Shown: piece after piece, positions 1-11,102 of the stretch
Position numbering within the stretch: position 1 is the first letter of the stretch
Layout: the number at the start of each line of letters is the position of its first letter
From: Dryomyza anilis
Lineage: Eukaryota > Arthropoda > Insecta > Diptera > Dryomyzidae
Direction: 5' to 3'
NCBI GenBank assembly: GCA_951804985.1
Contig: OX638135.1
Coordinates: forward strand, 72,693,695-72,757,694
DNA length: 64,000 nt
Program-made: the position numbers and the translations under genes
Notes under the pieces: generated by a model
Databases searched by the model: none
Seen by the model: the letters and a program-made list of their open reading frames with translations, nothing else
What the model was told of the DNA's origin: nothing

Positions 1-239
1 GCGCCTCAGTTCCTTGGCTCAAGTTCCTCACTTTTCGCAAATGTCGAAAAGCGTTTTCGTAGTTCATCGACGGTGCCTGCATCTTCAATTTTAAGATTCT
101 AGAAAATAATCGTTGAAGCAATCCACAATGTTGTTACGATGAGTTCATTTTCCTTGATTTCATTGATGTAAGTTCGCAAGTCATATAAGTGTCCATTTTA
201 ATTACAGCTACTTGGTATTTTTTCTCAAACATGATTAAA
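1..239 (-). pseudogene. 5' internal part of an LTR retroelement (gag N-terminus), partial
   Basis: Read on the minus strand, this is the sequence just downstream of a primer-binding site and LTR end, so it should be the leader and start of gag. One frame contains a stretch ending around TVDELRKRFSTFAKSEEL, which resembles the SAP-like opening of some insect Ty3/gypsy gag proteins. The frame carries stops and the window edge cuts it off. The family assignment is an inference from position plus this short resemblance. Confidence 0.3.
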
Positions 240-257
240 GTCCCAGCTAGGGCGCCA
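240..257 (-). other. Primer-binding site matching tRNA-Lys(UUU) 3' end
   Basis: The plus strand reads gtcccagctagggcgcca, which matches the 3' end of animal tRNA-Lys(UUU) including the CCA-proximal GGCGCCA at 15 of 18 positions (recalled tRNA sequence, not searched). It lies two bases from an LTR terminus beginning TGTAACG on the plus strand (CGTTACA on the element strand). That is the geometry of a minus-strand primer site in a retroelement transcribed right to left. Confidence 0.6.
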
Positions 258-409
258 TATGTAACGAAGTTTCTCGGCCTGATGTATACTCGCCGGTTTT
301 GTCCAGGGTTCGTTTACAGAAAAAGAGATAAATGAAAAGATTAGTTTAAGTATTATTATTATTCAGTTTCTTCTTATAATACTTATTCAATCTTAATACT
401 AGTTTGGCG

Positions 410-712
410 AGTTTATGCCTCGATCCACTAATTATACATTTGAGGAGTTAATGCCTCCAACCACTATAAATAAACTTAATAAAATATTTATAAAAAAATA
501 TTTATTCAATCTCAAAATAACTTAATATTAGTTTTGGCAAGTTAATACCTCGATCCGCTATAAGTACAATTGGAGAGTTAATGCATCCAACCACTGTTTC
601 CTACTATTTGGGTAGTTAATGCCTCCAACCACTACTACTAAAATTGGAGAGTTAATGCCTCCAACCACAAATACTACATTTGGGGAGTTAATGCCTCCAA
701 CCTTTACTACTA
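410..712 (+). repeat. Minisatellite with motif gagttaatgcctccaacc
   Basis: A unit of about 31 bp, with core gagttaatgcctccaaccac and a variable spacer containing tac/act triplets, recurs at roughly 412, 445, 538, 572, 607, 645 and 680. Some units have the variant tcgatccacta. It lies within the presumed LTR. Confidence 0.7.
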
Positions 713-805
713 CGAGTTTGATATGTACGAGGTCGTCGCCAGCACCGGACTGCCTGACTGTTGCAATCGCCGAGTGCTTTGTTGTTGCGTAGTCTGTGCA
801 GTTCT

Positions 806-955
806 CGTTGTTTCATTTGATGTTGTTGCATTACAGCCTATGCTCTCGTATACTTGATGCTTATGCGTAGCGTTGTTGTTGCTTCACTTGATTTTGTTGT
901 AGTACAGCCTATGCTTGCGTATACTTGATGCTTATGAGTAGCGTTGTTGTTGCTT
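806..955 (+). repeat. 65-71 bp direct repeat in the LTR
   Basis: Two full copies and a third start of a unit beginning cgttgtt and containing acagcctatgctctcg, then tatacttgatgcttatg, occur at 806, 871 and 942. The sequence is rich in gttgtt triplets. Confidence 0.6.
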
Positions 956-1087
956 GCGGTATTGCTGCATGTGCGTGGAATTGTTCTTGTTTGTGGAACT
1001 GTCGCGCGTACGAAGAATTTTGTCGTACTTATTAATAACTGGAATTAATTAAATATAATTTAATTCAGATAAAAAATATGTGGGTAC

Positions 1088-1854
1088 TAGGGGTTCCAAT
1101 CCCGAAGCATTTTGGCAATCCCGGGACTATGTTAACGATCAATTTCTGTGACGTATAGTAAAAAAATCCTAAAGTCTGCCAATAATTAAATTTTTACTCA
1201 TTACATTATATTGTTTATGATTTATTGGCGTACGCGCATTGCAACTGAAGGTAAAAAAATAACTTCAAAAAATAATGTTATGTTTAGGGTAATAAAAATG
1301 TATTTTGTATCATAATAGGTTCCAAAAATTAGAGTTTAAATCCATTAATATTCTCCTAAAATTTCAGAAATTGGGAAGTTTAAAACACCAAAAAAATCGT
1401 AGTTTGATTTGATAAAACCGGTATATTATTCAGGAGGATATTAATATATTCAAACTCTATTTTTTTAGCCCATTCCGATATGGTATAAAAAAAAACAAAA
1501 ATACGAATTTGTTTTTAAATTTATCTGCCTTGCTTAAGCACAGCATATTTTTTCGATCAAACTTTTATGTAACTTTTAGGCAGTATTACAATTTGATATT
1601 AAAATATAAGTTTGATTTTGATCCGCACTATTAATATAGTTTTATGAAAAATACTAGCAGCGGTATCCTAACATGAAATCAAACATTTGTCATCATGTCT
1701 ATTGAAAAATAATTAAAATATGCTAACAACTTCAAATTTTAAATTTAATAGTTTTAATATTTTCTACACATTATTTTTATTGGCAATCCCGGGATTTCAT
1801 TTCGGGATTTTCGGTACAAATATTATCCGGGATCCCGACATTTCGGAAGCCCTA
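1088..1854. mobile_element. Non-autonomous hAT-like DNA element
   Basis: The ends are TAGGGGTTCC at 1088-1097 and GGAAGCCCTA at 1845-1854, an inverted pair matching 9 of 10. Both sides carry the identical 8-bp flank GTGGGTAC (1080-1087 and 1855-1862). An 8-bp target duplication is the hallmark of the hAT superfamily. The 767-bp interior is AT-rich with several cccggga/tcccggg motifs near both ends and no credible transposase, so it is a MITE-like or deletion derivative. Confidence 0.7.
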
Positions 1855-2219
1855 GTGGGTACAAATTTGAGGCACACAAATTTGTGTTCTCACACATCAT
1901 TTCTTACAATGACTTTTTTCATATAAATTTGAAAATAATAATTATTTTTGGTCTCTGATTTTAGGAAGGTATACAAATATCAGTACCTTTTGGAAACAAA
2001 ATTCAATTTGTGTATCATAAAAAACGTGATCAATACCGACATCTCGTTTGTTAACTACTTCCCCCACGTGGTGGTTACCTTGACGTGGTGTGGGGACTTA
2101 AGTTACAATGACTCAATAAGACTAAGCTGACGGAAACTTTTTAAAGTTTCTGGTAGTGTCACCCTTGTCAGACAGGCTTGTGATGAGTAATGAACTAAAT
2201 ACTACCATAGTCTTTTTTA

Positions 2220-3190
2220 TTGGTGGGGTGGCAGACTCTAAAGAAACCCTACACCACCGCGATGGGTCAACATAAAGATATAACTACTCCAGGTGGTACC
2301 CACAAAAGTGACAATCCACCCGCTTCGGCGGCTGACGCAAGGATTCTGGAGGCCTCATTCCACGCAACCAACCCTGGTACGATGAACCTTTCTGCTCCAG
2401 TAGCAGGGGGTTCATTGTGCCCCTCCATCTCCCAAATTTATGAGACAGCTAGGAATCTAGAGGAGGATAACGACAACGACAACGCAGTGGTTTCCATACC
2501 AGTAGAGGAAAGCGTCGGTTCGGCTATGCCTACGGCTAATCCTCCACTGTATGGCTGCTCGAAAGTGTTGTTTCCTCTCAGGGCTCCTTTCTGTCACGTA
2601 TTTGGAAACATGGGTCGATCGAAGGAAAGTGGTGTCTTACCAGCATTTAATCCTAGAGAGATCGGTGGAGGTTACTCCGGTGGAGGTTACTCCGACTGAA
2701 GCCAGACCATCCGCTGCTGCTGTGGTGGCTGCCAATGCACCTGAGAAGCGCAATGGTAAGAAGTTTAAAACCTTCACTGCTACTGCGAAGCCCCGTAACT
2801 CCCAGAACTCGACAGTTTCCAGAGATAAATACTACCAAGAGCACTGGTGCTTCATGTTTCGATTGGATTGCCACAGCCGTTGCTGAAATCCACCCTTTGG
2901 GCAAATCGCGCTTCGCTGTTTTCAGCGGAGACGAACCCAAACGCAGGCGAGCAATATGCTGGATACCTGGTCCTATCAGGAAAACAGCGGAAGTGTTTGC
3001 CTGCTTACGTGCTCAGAACCAGGGCATCGAAACGAACGGATGGAAAATCTATAGCCATAAACCAGAGCGAGGTCCGGAGGACAAGAAGAGCTCAACCCTG
3101 GTTGTTGGCTTAGACCAGAAGTCGTTAGATGTCATGCTATCTAAGTACGACAGTCATCTAAACTTATTCTTTGGACGGATCAAATTCTGA
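2220..3190 (+). pseudogene. LOA ORF1 (gag-like, DUF4780-like C-terminus), frameshifted
   Basis: The coding signal runs through three frames: an acidic, low-complexity first part to about 2640, a middle part with VEVTPVEVTPTEARP, and a final part from about 2835 to the stop at 3188-3190. The last part contains ETNGWKIYSHKPE, then SSTLVVGLDQKSLDV and the ending NLFFGRIKF. This is the pattern of the DUF4780 domain seen in ORF1 of arthropod LOA-type LINEs, where it is thought to bind the element RNA. No zinc knuckle is seen. At least two frameshifts make it non-functional. The assignment rests on remembered family features. Confidence 0.6.
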
Positions 3191-3242
3191 ATCAATTCCA
3201 AATGAATAGGCACATGATGAGAAACGAGTTAATTATCCTGTC

Positions 3243-3986
3243 ATGATATTATCTCAGATCAATCTGCAACATTCTGAAGCGGCTACCGCTTTACTATGTA
3301 AGCGGCTCTCCATGTTGCATACATTACCTCACATCACAACCATTCAAGAACCATGGCTGTATAACAAACGTACCTGTGGTCTTAGTGAACTACTTTGCTG
3401 TCACCAAGTTAACCCAATTCTGTGGGCAAGACCTGGTGGCAGCCAAAGTGAGCTATGAAAGCAATAGTGGATGGAAACATTTGATTGTCGCCTCAGGCTA
3501 CTTACCCTATGACTCACTACTGCCTCCTCCGCCAAAGGAAATTGTTGAGCTCATGGAGTACTGTGATCTTAAGGAGACTGGTTTTATTTTTTGCTGTGAC
3601 GCTAATGCTCAACACACTATGTGGGGCAGCAGTAAATGCAACGCACGAGGTACCAGACACCTTGACTTCATCATGACCGTCATCTGAACATTCACAACAC
3701 TGGTAATAAACCCACGTTTGTGACTACTAGAAGACAGGAAGTGATTGACCTTACTTTGTCTAACTGTAGCCTGAGAGAGTCAATCTTTAACTGGAAGGTT
3801 CTTAAAGAAGATTCTTTATCGGACCACAGATATATAGAGTTTCATACTGACCGAGAGGTGCTGCCCTCTATGACGGTAAGAAACCCTAGAAAAACGAACT
3901 GGGCACGCTTCAGACATGAACTTGGGAATTCCCACAATATTCCTGTCAGAATTCGTACCACAGAAAGTATAGAGACGTCCGTTTAA
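3243..3986 (+). pseudogene. LOA ORF2 apurinic-like endonuclease domain, broken
   Basis: Begins MILSQINLQHSEAATALL, a typical opening for LOA-type ORF2, followed by IQEPWLY, where the E is the conserved metal-binding residue of APE endonucleases. A frameshift near 3370 moves the signal to the next frame, with CDANAQHTMWGS and an RGTRHLDFI-like stretch. A second break near 3690 leads to VIDLTLSN and then the SDHRYI motif carrying the catalytic D-H pair. In active LINEs this domain nicks target DNA to prime reverse transcription. Three frames in 740 bp means it is dead. Confidence 0.7.
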
Positions 3987-3989
3987 GTT

Positions 3990-5850
3990 ATGAACGATGT
4001 CATAAATTCTAGTTTTGTACGAACATGTCCGGTACGAAAAACGTTATCCAGACCTCCCGTTCCTTGGTGGAACGCTTATCTTGAAACCTTGCGCAAGGAT
4101 TCCAGAAAGCTTCTAAATAGGGCCCTAAGGAGCAATTTAGACTCTGACTGGTTTCTTTATCGAGCTAAGCAGAAAGTGTATAAGAAACGAATTCGTAAAT
4201 CGAAAAGTGTTTCTTATAAAGACTTCTGCAGTAGCATCGAATCCTGCAGTGAGACTAGCAGATTGGTCAAGTTTCTTAAAAGAGACCGAACTGCTCGACT
4301 GGACTCACTGCGGAGACCTGATGGCTCGTATACTGAGTCTAAGACAGAGGCAGTGTCCTAGTTGAGACTCACTTTCCGGGAAATCAAATCCACATAGAGC
4401 CACTTTGTAATCCCAGCACTGGGGACTGCAATAACAACTCAAATGTGACAAAACATGACTGGCAGGTTGCCATTTTGGTTGTGTACGATGAAGCTATACA
4501 ATACGCAGTGGCCTCTTTTGTTGGCTTCAAGTTAGCTGGACCAGATGGCATCTACCCAGTCATGCTACAGGAAGGTATAACATAATTGCTACCATGCCTA
4601 AAGAAGATCTTTAGAGCAAGTCTCGCATGGGCATACATTCCGACGTCCTGGCGTTTAGTTAAAGTAGCCTTCATTCCTAAAGTTGGAAGAAAAGACTATT
4701 CCATATCCAAGAGCTTCAGACCCATTAGAATGATGTCCTTCATACTAAAGTGTCTAGAAAGACTAGTTGAGCTGCACATCAGAAAAACATCGCTGTCAAG
4801 GTACCCACTATCATCGAGACAACATGCCTAACAACGTGGCAAATCCTGTGAAACAGAATTGCAACATCTGGTTGGCCGGATCGAGCATGCTTTTCAGAGG
4901 AAGATGTACGTGATGGGCATATTTGTTGACATCGAGGGTGCTTTTGATAATGCGACTTTTGATAGAGTGTGTGACGCAGCTAGAAGGCATGGAATAGATG
5001 AAACATTGGTCAAATGACTAAGGTCAATGCTAATGTTTAGGACCATCACTTCTGAGGCGGAGTGTGGTCAGTATATTATGGCAGGGGTGAATAGAGGTTG
5101 TCCTCAAGGAGGCGTTCTCTCCCCCTGCTCTGGTGTATGCTGGTTGACTCTCTAGTCAACGATCTCGATGGACCAGGTGTCTATTCCCAGGCCTATGCAG
5201 ATGATGTTGCCATTCTTGCCACAGGCTTTTCCCTCAATGAGGTCTGTGTTAAAACACAAAACTCATTGAACCGAGTCGACAGGTGGTGTACTGCAAACGG
5301 ACTTCACCCTCATAAAACAGAGATTGTTCTCTTCACTAGGAAAATAATAATGACAGGATTATCTCTACCAGTACTTAAGGGTGTCACTATTCCTCTGTCT
5401 AACGAAGTAAAATATCTGGGCTTTACTCTAGATAGTAAACTACTTTGGACAAAACATGTTGAAAATAAAATTTCGCGAGCATTGAATGCCTTCTGGCAAT
5501 GCAGTGGAATTTTTGGGAAGACATGGGGACTATCGCCGAGCAAAACCTTATTTACACGGCAATGATAAGACCGATGATATCATATGCATCGGTAGTCTGG
5601 TGGAACAAGCTGTCGCGAAAGTGCGTGACAACTACTCTTGCCAAGATTCAGAGAACCGTGTGTCTGGGTGTTACGGGTGCCTTTCCCACTACACCTGGTC
5701 CAGCACTGAATGCAATCTTAAACCTACCACCACTTGACATCTTCATCAGAGGCGAAGCCATGAAAGGCTGCTGGAGACTAAAACAAGGTGGTTTCTGGTT
5801 TAATGTTCCCTGGAAAATCTCTGACATTGCAGTGACACCTGTCTACTGGA
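3990..5850 (+). pseudogene. LOA ORF2 reverse transcriptase and thumb, broken
   Basis: A linker rich in basic residues (3990-4361) precedes the RT. Recognisable blocks are KLAGPDGIYPVMLQ (about 4530-4572), PTSWRLVKVAFIPK (about 4640), SFRPIRMMSFILKCLERLVE (about 4709), FVDIEGAFDN with the first catalytic D (about 4921), NRGCPQGGVLSP (about 5092) and AYADDVAIL with the catalytic D-D at 5200-5205. LGFTLDSKLLWTKHV and a thumb-like segment to about 5850 follow. Stops at about 4359, 4583 and 4829, a tga near 5017 and frame changes near 5100 and 5500 interrupt it. The catalytic residues themselves are kept. Confidence 0.8.
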
Positions 5851-5851
5851 G

Positions 5852-6345
5852 ATGCCCTCTGATGCAATGATAACAGAAGTATTACCAAGACGAAATTTTG
5901 AGGTCTGCCAACCTGACATTCCAGACTGGCTAACGCCTGACTGTGAGCCAGGTAGAGGGTCACACCGCATTTTCACAGACGGCTCCAGAACCGATCAGGG
6001 ATCTGGTGCTGTAGTGTTTGTGGTACCGGATGACCGCAGACTTCACTTCGCCTTAGGCGACAATGCCTCGGTATTTCAAGCCGAAGTCTATGCTATACTT
6101 ATGGCTAAGGACTACATTGCGGTTAATAGATGGCAGAACAGGGCTATATTAGTTTGCAGCGATAGTCAGGCTGCTCTTATGGCTTTGAACAACCTGGTCA
6201 TCACTTTCAAAATTGTACGTCAATGCAGATCACGTCTCAACTGTGTTGGTAAATACAATACGCTGAAACTGAAACGGGCCATAAAGGAGTTTCGGGCAAT
6301 GAAACATCTGACGAACTAGCACGTGCTGGATCTGAGGATAATCCA
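5852..6345 (+). pseudogene. LOA ORF2 RNase H domain
   Basis: HRIFTDGSRTDQGSGAVVF holds the first catalytic Asp, FQAEVYAILMA the Glu and VCSDSQAALMAL the second Asp. After a one-base frameshift near 6275 the sequence continues GVSGNETSDELARAGSED, which supplies the last Asp. All four acidic positions of a type I RNase H are therefore present, though split across frames. RNase H removes the RNA strand from the RNA-DNA hybrid, and its presence separates LOA and related groups from Jockey and CR1 LINEs. Confidence 0.8.
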
Positions 6346-6750
6346 TTTAGACCAGAACCTGTGCTTGGACTACCTGCATCTACGGGTAAATTCGTCATCA
6401 GCTCTTGGGTCGTCTCTGCACACAAGAGCAGATGGCTGAATGAGACGAAATGCAGATTCTCCAAGCTCATGACACCGACGATAACCAAAAGATCGGCCTC
6501 GTTTCTACTTTCCTTAAGTAGAAAGGAGTGCAGTAAACTGACGGGACTTCTAACGGGACACAACGCATGTGAAAAACACGCAGTCGGCCTGGCCGAAAGC
6601 GCCTTATGTTCTGCCTGCTACGAAGAAACTGGCACCACAGAGCACTATCTCTGTGACTGTCCAGCATTTTCTAGAATTAGAAGGCAGATCTTTGGCACAG
6701 ACGTGATGAGAGAGGATCAGCTTCACTCTTTATCACACAATACCCAATAA
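6346..6750 (+). pseudogene. LOA ORF2 C-terminal Cys/His region
   Basis: Continues from the RNase H frame with LGLPASTGKFVISSWV and ends with CSACYEETGTTEHYLCDCPA, a Cys-Cys-His-Cys arrangement found at the end of ORF2 in LINEs of the I/LOA/R1 type, where it is thought to contact nucleic acid. The stop at 6748-6750 is probably the original one. About 65 bp of 3' untranslated sequence follow, to gataaccctgtctgagtgat-like sequence near 6810. Confidence 0.7.
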
Positions 6751-6815
6751 TGAATCTAAGAAGTATCATTGAAAACCAGGGAACTGGGTCACAGCACAAT
6801 GGATATAACCCTGTC

Positions 6816-7543
6816 TGAGTGATGTGGCTCTATTTTTTATCCCACATTATAAAAAAACTTCAGATTACACAATATGTTTTTATTGATTATTTTCACTTTT
6901 CAAGTCAGCATATTTCGGAAACCATAAACCATCCACTCCTGTTCCAATACCTCATATTAAATTTGCATCTACAAATGAATTTAACTTTGTACGGTCTTAA
7001 GAGAACTTTATTTGACTTCATGCTCAATTATTTCAAAATAATGCTTTCTCGCGAACCAATTGTGGTTTTACCCAAAAAAAAAAACGAAATTCGGAATACC
7101 TACCTATTTGTACATATAGGTATCAAATGAAAAGTAATTCTTCAGTGTTTGCCCCAAAGAAATATCATGTATTTATTACTTATCTTAAACACTTTCACTA
7201 TTTACTGGTAACAAATGAGTGTTTGGGAGTAATAATTGAAATGCCTTTTATAAAGTGTTCTTGGGAAACATTTTGAATGTTTTTAAGTAATTAGATAGTG
7301 TTTTGTTCAAACACTAGAATTGCGTAATTGTTTGCAAAAAATCTTTATTATTTACGACTAACAATATGTATTTATGGCAGCCAATATGTATTTATCAGAA
7401 GTAACCGATAGCTTCCCACAAGTCATTCATAAACATTTCTTTTTTTGAGTGTAAAAATCGGATTATAAATCGTCGTTATAGAACTAAAAGTCATGAACTA
7501 AAATTTGTTTCAAAATCGATTTTATTTTAAGCCATATACAATC
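6816..7543. other. AT-rich sequence without gene
   Basis: No coding frame with recognisable content. A tatgtatttat motif is repeated at about 7363 and 7388. Nothing else stands out before the LTR at 7544. Confidence 0.5.
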
Positions 7544-8312
7544 TGTCTACGCAAGAGGGCGTATTTTTTACGGATTACCAAGTTATTCAAAATTAATTAA
7601 AAACACAGAAATTTATGATATTTGCGTGTATCTTTATTTGAGCAAATAAATTATAACTAGGGACAAACCAAAGCGTTTTAGAAAAGTATAAAAATGCAAA
7701 GATATTATTGGAAATCATGCAAGGAGATCCAATGTATAAAATATGTATAAAATATGATGTAATATGTGGGAACGTAGTTCTTACTTTGATGTTCATCTGT
7801 TGATGGGTGGCAGCAAAGAGATCGAGCTCAGCGCAATTGCAGCCCCGAGAACCTCAAAGAAGGAGGGTTGAAAAGGAAATGACGAAATCTACGCAAAAGA
7901 GCGTATTTTTTACGGATTACCAAGTTATTCAAAATTAATTAAAAACACAGAAATTTATGATATTTGCGTGTATCTTTATTTGAGCAAATAAATTATAACT
8001 AGGGACAAACCAAAGCGTTTTAGAAAAGTATAAAAATGCAAAGATATTATTGGAAATCATGCAAGGAGATCCAATGTATAAAATATGTATAAAATATGAT
8101 GTAATATGTGGGAACGTAGTTCTTACTTTGATGTTCATCTGTTGATGGGTGGCAGCAAAGAGATCGAGCTCAGCGCAATTGCAGCCCCGAGAACCTCAAA
8201 GAAGGAGGGTTGAAAAGAAAATGACGAAATTCACCTCTTGACGTTTGACCTGTCACAGAATGTACTAAATAAATAATACAAGGTTTACACTGCAAGAGTT
8301 TTGGCGTAAACA
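7544..8312 (-). mobile_element. 3' LTR of the BEL/Pao element, enlarged by an internal duplication
   Basis: The plus strand begins TGTCTACGC and ends GGCGTAAACA, an imperfect inverted pair, giving the element-strand start TGTTTACGCC. The polypurine tract lies immediately inside at 8313-8326. It is longer than its partner at 11103-11421 because a 342-bp segment is present twice. Short open frames within it (67 codons, identical in both halves) have no coding character. Confidence 0.65.
7547..8230. repeat. 342-bp tandem duplication inside the LTR
   Basis: The segment starting ctacgcaa at 7547 is repeated from 7889 with only a few changes near the start (gagggcg against aaagagcg). The two copies join at gaaatgacgaaat. 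The right LTR has a single copy of the shared part. Confidence 0.9.
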
Positions 8313-8326
8313 TTACCGCCCACTTT
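8313..8326 (-). other. Polypurine tract of the BEL/Pao element
   Basis: On the element strand this reads AAAGTGGGCGGTAA directly before TGTTTACG, the usual form of a BEL/Pao plus-strand primer next to the 3' LTR. Confidence 0.6.
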
Positions 8327-8499
8327 GCAGTAGAAAGAAAGATTTCCAGGCTGTAAAAGAAAACAAAATTAATATGTACAAATAAGTTGAAGACAAAAGG
8401 ATAACAAAGTAGTTAACAAAAGGTACAGATCAGAAAGGATCCATCCAAAAATATGGTTTTGGGAAAGAAGCAGTATTTTGAAAATGACCAAGCTCAACC

Positions 8500-9354
8500 A
8501 TAGAAGTGTTAAAAGGCCCCATATATACTATCCCTTTTGCGATTGGTAACATCAATGTCATCACGGACAGTAGTGGCAAAGCAAGAAACTTTGTGACCTG
8601 GTAGTGGTCCCGTAAGAATCTAGCCAAATACAGTTTCTTGGGCAATGAGGGTGTCTAGGACGTTTCGCTTTATACCATCCATCATAATCAATGGATAGAG
8701 GTCGCCACCAATTAAAATGTCAACCATAGAACTTTGTAAAAAGTTTTTATCTGCTAAGACCATATTTGGTAATTGATGTTGGATAGATGGTTCTATTTGA
8801 CTTGATGGCAATTCTCCTGCAATTTCAGGTAAAACCAGTGCTGTTGCCTCTAAGTGGAAATTGGGATCAATAAGAGATCCAATTACAAAAGAGCATCGCT
8901 TTGTTGGACTGGCAGCGACTGCATGATTTACACTAGCAATACAGGTTCGTGTCGAAGACACTGGCAGCTTCAAAATATTACTAAGGCGTTTGGAAATAAA
9001 AGAAGTTTCAGATGCAGAATCAATTAGTGCCCGTGCAGAGTACGTAATACCCATGTGACATACATTAATAATGGCAGTGCCCAGAAGGACTTCTGAAGTT
9101 TGCGAATCAGAATAAGATTGAATGTTTTGTGTGTTGCATGGTGAAGGACGTGATCCTGGCGCTGCCGACGTAATCGGCGCACAGCTCATGAATGGAGTTG
9201 AAGTGGACTGTACGGTTTTTAAAGATGGTTGCGTGTTGAATGGCGGAGGGTGAGACCCCAAGGCCACCGACGTAGTCGTACCACTGCTCATAAAAGGAGC
9301 CGAAGGCTCAGAGACATCCCTATGTAAAAGCGTATGATGACGCTTTTTACACAC
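8500..9354 (-). pseudogene. BEL/Pao aspartic protease region (DUF1758-like), 3' truncated
   Basis: Reads from the last zinc knuckle (CKKRHHTLLH at about 9330) through a variable linker with two related repeats (FMSSGTTTSVALGSHPPPFN and FMSCAPITSAAPGSRPSPCN), then LLGTAIINV and ALIDSASETSFI. The last holds the catalytic Asp of the retroviral-type protease in the D-S/T-A/G form used by this group. DILIGGDLYP, typical of the family C-terminal lobe, follows. A stop after AQETVFG near 8620 is followed in frame by ILTGPLPGHK until about 8510, where RT should begin but does not. The protease would normally cut the polyprotein. Confidence 0.75.
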
Positions 9355-10505
9355 TGAGCAACAGTAAGAACTTGTACAGTCGTTAAGCTCATGGGACCTA
9401 TTAAGGCAGTTAACGCAACATTGAAACTTTTTACAGTGGAATAGCGATCGGAGACGCTCATTTGTAAAAATAGTTTACAGACCCGCAAAGCATGTTTCTG
9501 TTTGGGGCAAAGAACGCAAAGTGATCCTGTAAGGTGTGCGTGAAAACTATTGTATTTTTTAGGCATAGCTGGATGTTGTGGATGAAGCGGTTTTGCACGT
9601 GGAGGTTTAACGGTAGTGTGACCGCGGATGTATCCGATGGATTCAAGTGTCTTGAAGCGTTCAGAAAGGAACGCATCAAGACAACTCCACTTAGGGATAG
9701 CCGACTTATCCAACAAGCTTTGTTCCCAGAGAGCCAATGTTGCTTCAGGTAAGCGCTGAGAGCATAGAAAGATTAGGATGGGATCCCAATTTGTTGTATC
9801 GATTTCATAAATTGAAAAAGATGTAAGACTATTGTTAATAGTGCGTTGCAAATTTTTAAGTGCTGCCGCACTTTCTGAAGTTACGACAGTAAGGTCGAAT
9901 AAAAGTTTAAGTTGGCCGTTGACCAATACACGCTTAATCTCATAAACGTCTTTGAGATTTCGCCAGGCTAAATCAAAACCGCTATTCGTTAGAGGGACCC
10001 TTTGCACTATATCGCGTGCATCTCCGCTCGTCTTTTTCAAAAGATGGTAAAGACGCTCAACATCCGTAAGACGTGAGTTGCGAATGTATATTGCAGAAAA
10101 GAGATCTCTGAACGTAGGCCAAGAAGCATATTCTCCGTCGAACACATCAGTGTCGCATGGCGGAAGGCGCGAATTATTTGATGAAAAATCATTGGAGGCG
10201 CGGCATTCAGCAGCTGAAGTGGCAGCCGTTTCGCTGAGCGGTTGAAAAAGCTCGTTAATAGTGGACATATTGGAGACGTAAGTCTTAAAGATGGTTTTAT
10301 ATTTGTTTTGATCACCGAAATATCTTCACAATCGGCTGAATCTTCCTTGAAATCCAGGAATTGTAGGCACCGATCATATTTGGTTTTAAATGTAGACCAA
10401 AGTGATTTCAATTCATCACTGAATACTTCCAGTGAGAATTTCGTATGGTTGTCAACCAAAATGTCATTAATTGATGACTGAAATTCGACCAGTGCATCTG
10501 CTGCA
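9288..10505 (-). pseudogene. BEL/Pao gag (DUF1759-like with zinc knuckles), frameshifted
   Basis: The N-terminal part (about 10505-10277) has DNHTKFSLEVFSDELKSLWS. After a frame change near 10270 the main part runs with FDGEYASWPTFRDLF, LLKKTSGDARDIVQRVP and WDPILIFLCSQRLP, the order seen in the DUF1759 gag of BEL/Pao elements. Then come CX2CX4HX4C knuckles: CVLCPKQKHALRVC in this frame and, after another one-base shift near 9430, CVNCLNRSHELNDC. The final CSVCKKRHHTLLH is a signature of the group. Gag would form the particle and bind RNA. Two frameshifts inactivate it. Confidence 0.8.
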
Positions 10506-11102
10506 CGTCATAATCAAATATTTGTTTTCAAATATAAATTTGAATTCTTAATAAAATTTAAATCAAAAAAAAAATTGTGCTGAAAAATAAATTAAATATT
10601 TCAAAATATTTTAAAGATTTAATATAATTATGATAATAAACAATATAATTATATGAAATAAGAATATTATATAGGGCTTAACTTGGACGGAACTTCTTGC
10701 TAAAAATGTGTAAAAAAAATAAAAACAACAAATTTACTGATAAATTTATATTAAATTTATTTTTATAGAAAATCGCAAAAAGATAATCACATAGGTTTAC
10801 CACGATAATTTGCACTTGTAAAATTATTTAAATTATTGAAAATAATTTATTTTCGCCACTACTGTGCTTGAGCAATCAAATATTTAAAATTTAAGTCAAA
10901 GCAGCAGAGTCCAATGTTGCTGCAGCTGGTTGACACGATGAGTCAATTTACTTCGTCGTCACGAAAATATCGCAGGTAATCGCACAAGTATTGCGAGAGA
11001 GAGGTACAGTGCCAAAATACGATCGCATCCACTTACGTAAATGATATGTCCAACGATGCGATAATTTCCACTCAATACCGGCTCTCCAACAATAAGCAAT
11101 GG

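Larger units (their letters stand above)
260..1020 (-). mobile_element. 5' LTR of a minus-strand LTR retroelement, outer end approximate
   Basis: The inner end is set by TGTAACG at 260 beside the primer-binding site. The outer end is not resolved; 1020 is a rough limit before plain AT-rich sequence. The interval holds no open frame of note but has two internal tandem structures, annotated separately, and a more GC-rich portion at 710-1020. The tRNA-Lys primer suggests an Osvaldo/Ulysses-like gypsy lineage, which is an inference only. Confidence 0.45.
2045..6815 (+). mobile_element. LOA-clade non-LTR retrotransposon (LINE), decayed
   Basis: A 4.8-kb plus-strand LINE. In order it has a 5' leader with cccccacgtggtgg and cgtggtgtggggac, an ORF1 with a DUF4780-like C-terminus, an ORF2 with APE-type endonuclease, reverse transcriptase and RNase H, and a C-terminal Cys/His cluster. 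LOA elements are known for an RNase H after the RT and an endonuclease opening of the QINL type, both visible here. The frame is broken in at least eight places, so the copy is dead. The 5' edge is approximate and no poly-A tail or target duplication was identified. Confidence 0.75.

Noticed and set aside
1720..2130. Two short plus-strand frames
   Set aside because: The first crosses the end of the hAT-like element and the second lies in the LOA leader; neither has coding character.
7593..8138. Two identical 67-codon minus-strand frames
   Set aside because: They lie in the duplicated part of an LTR. Their identity reflects the 342-bp duplication.
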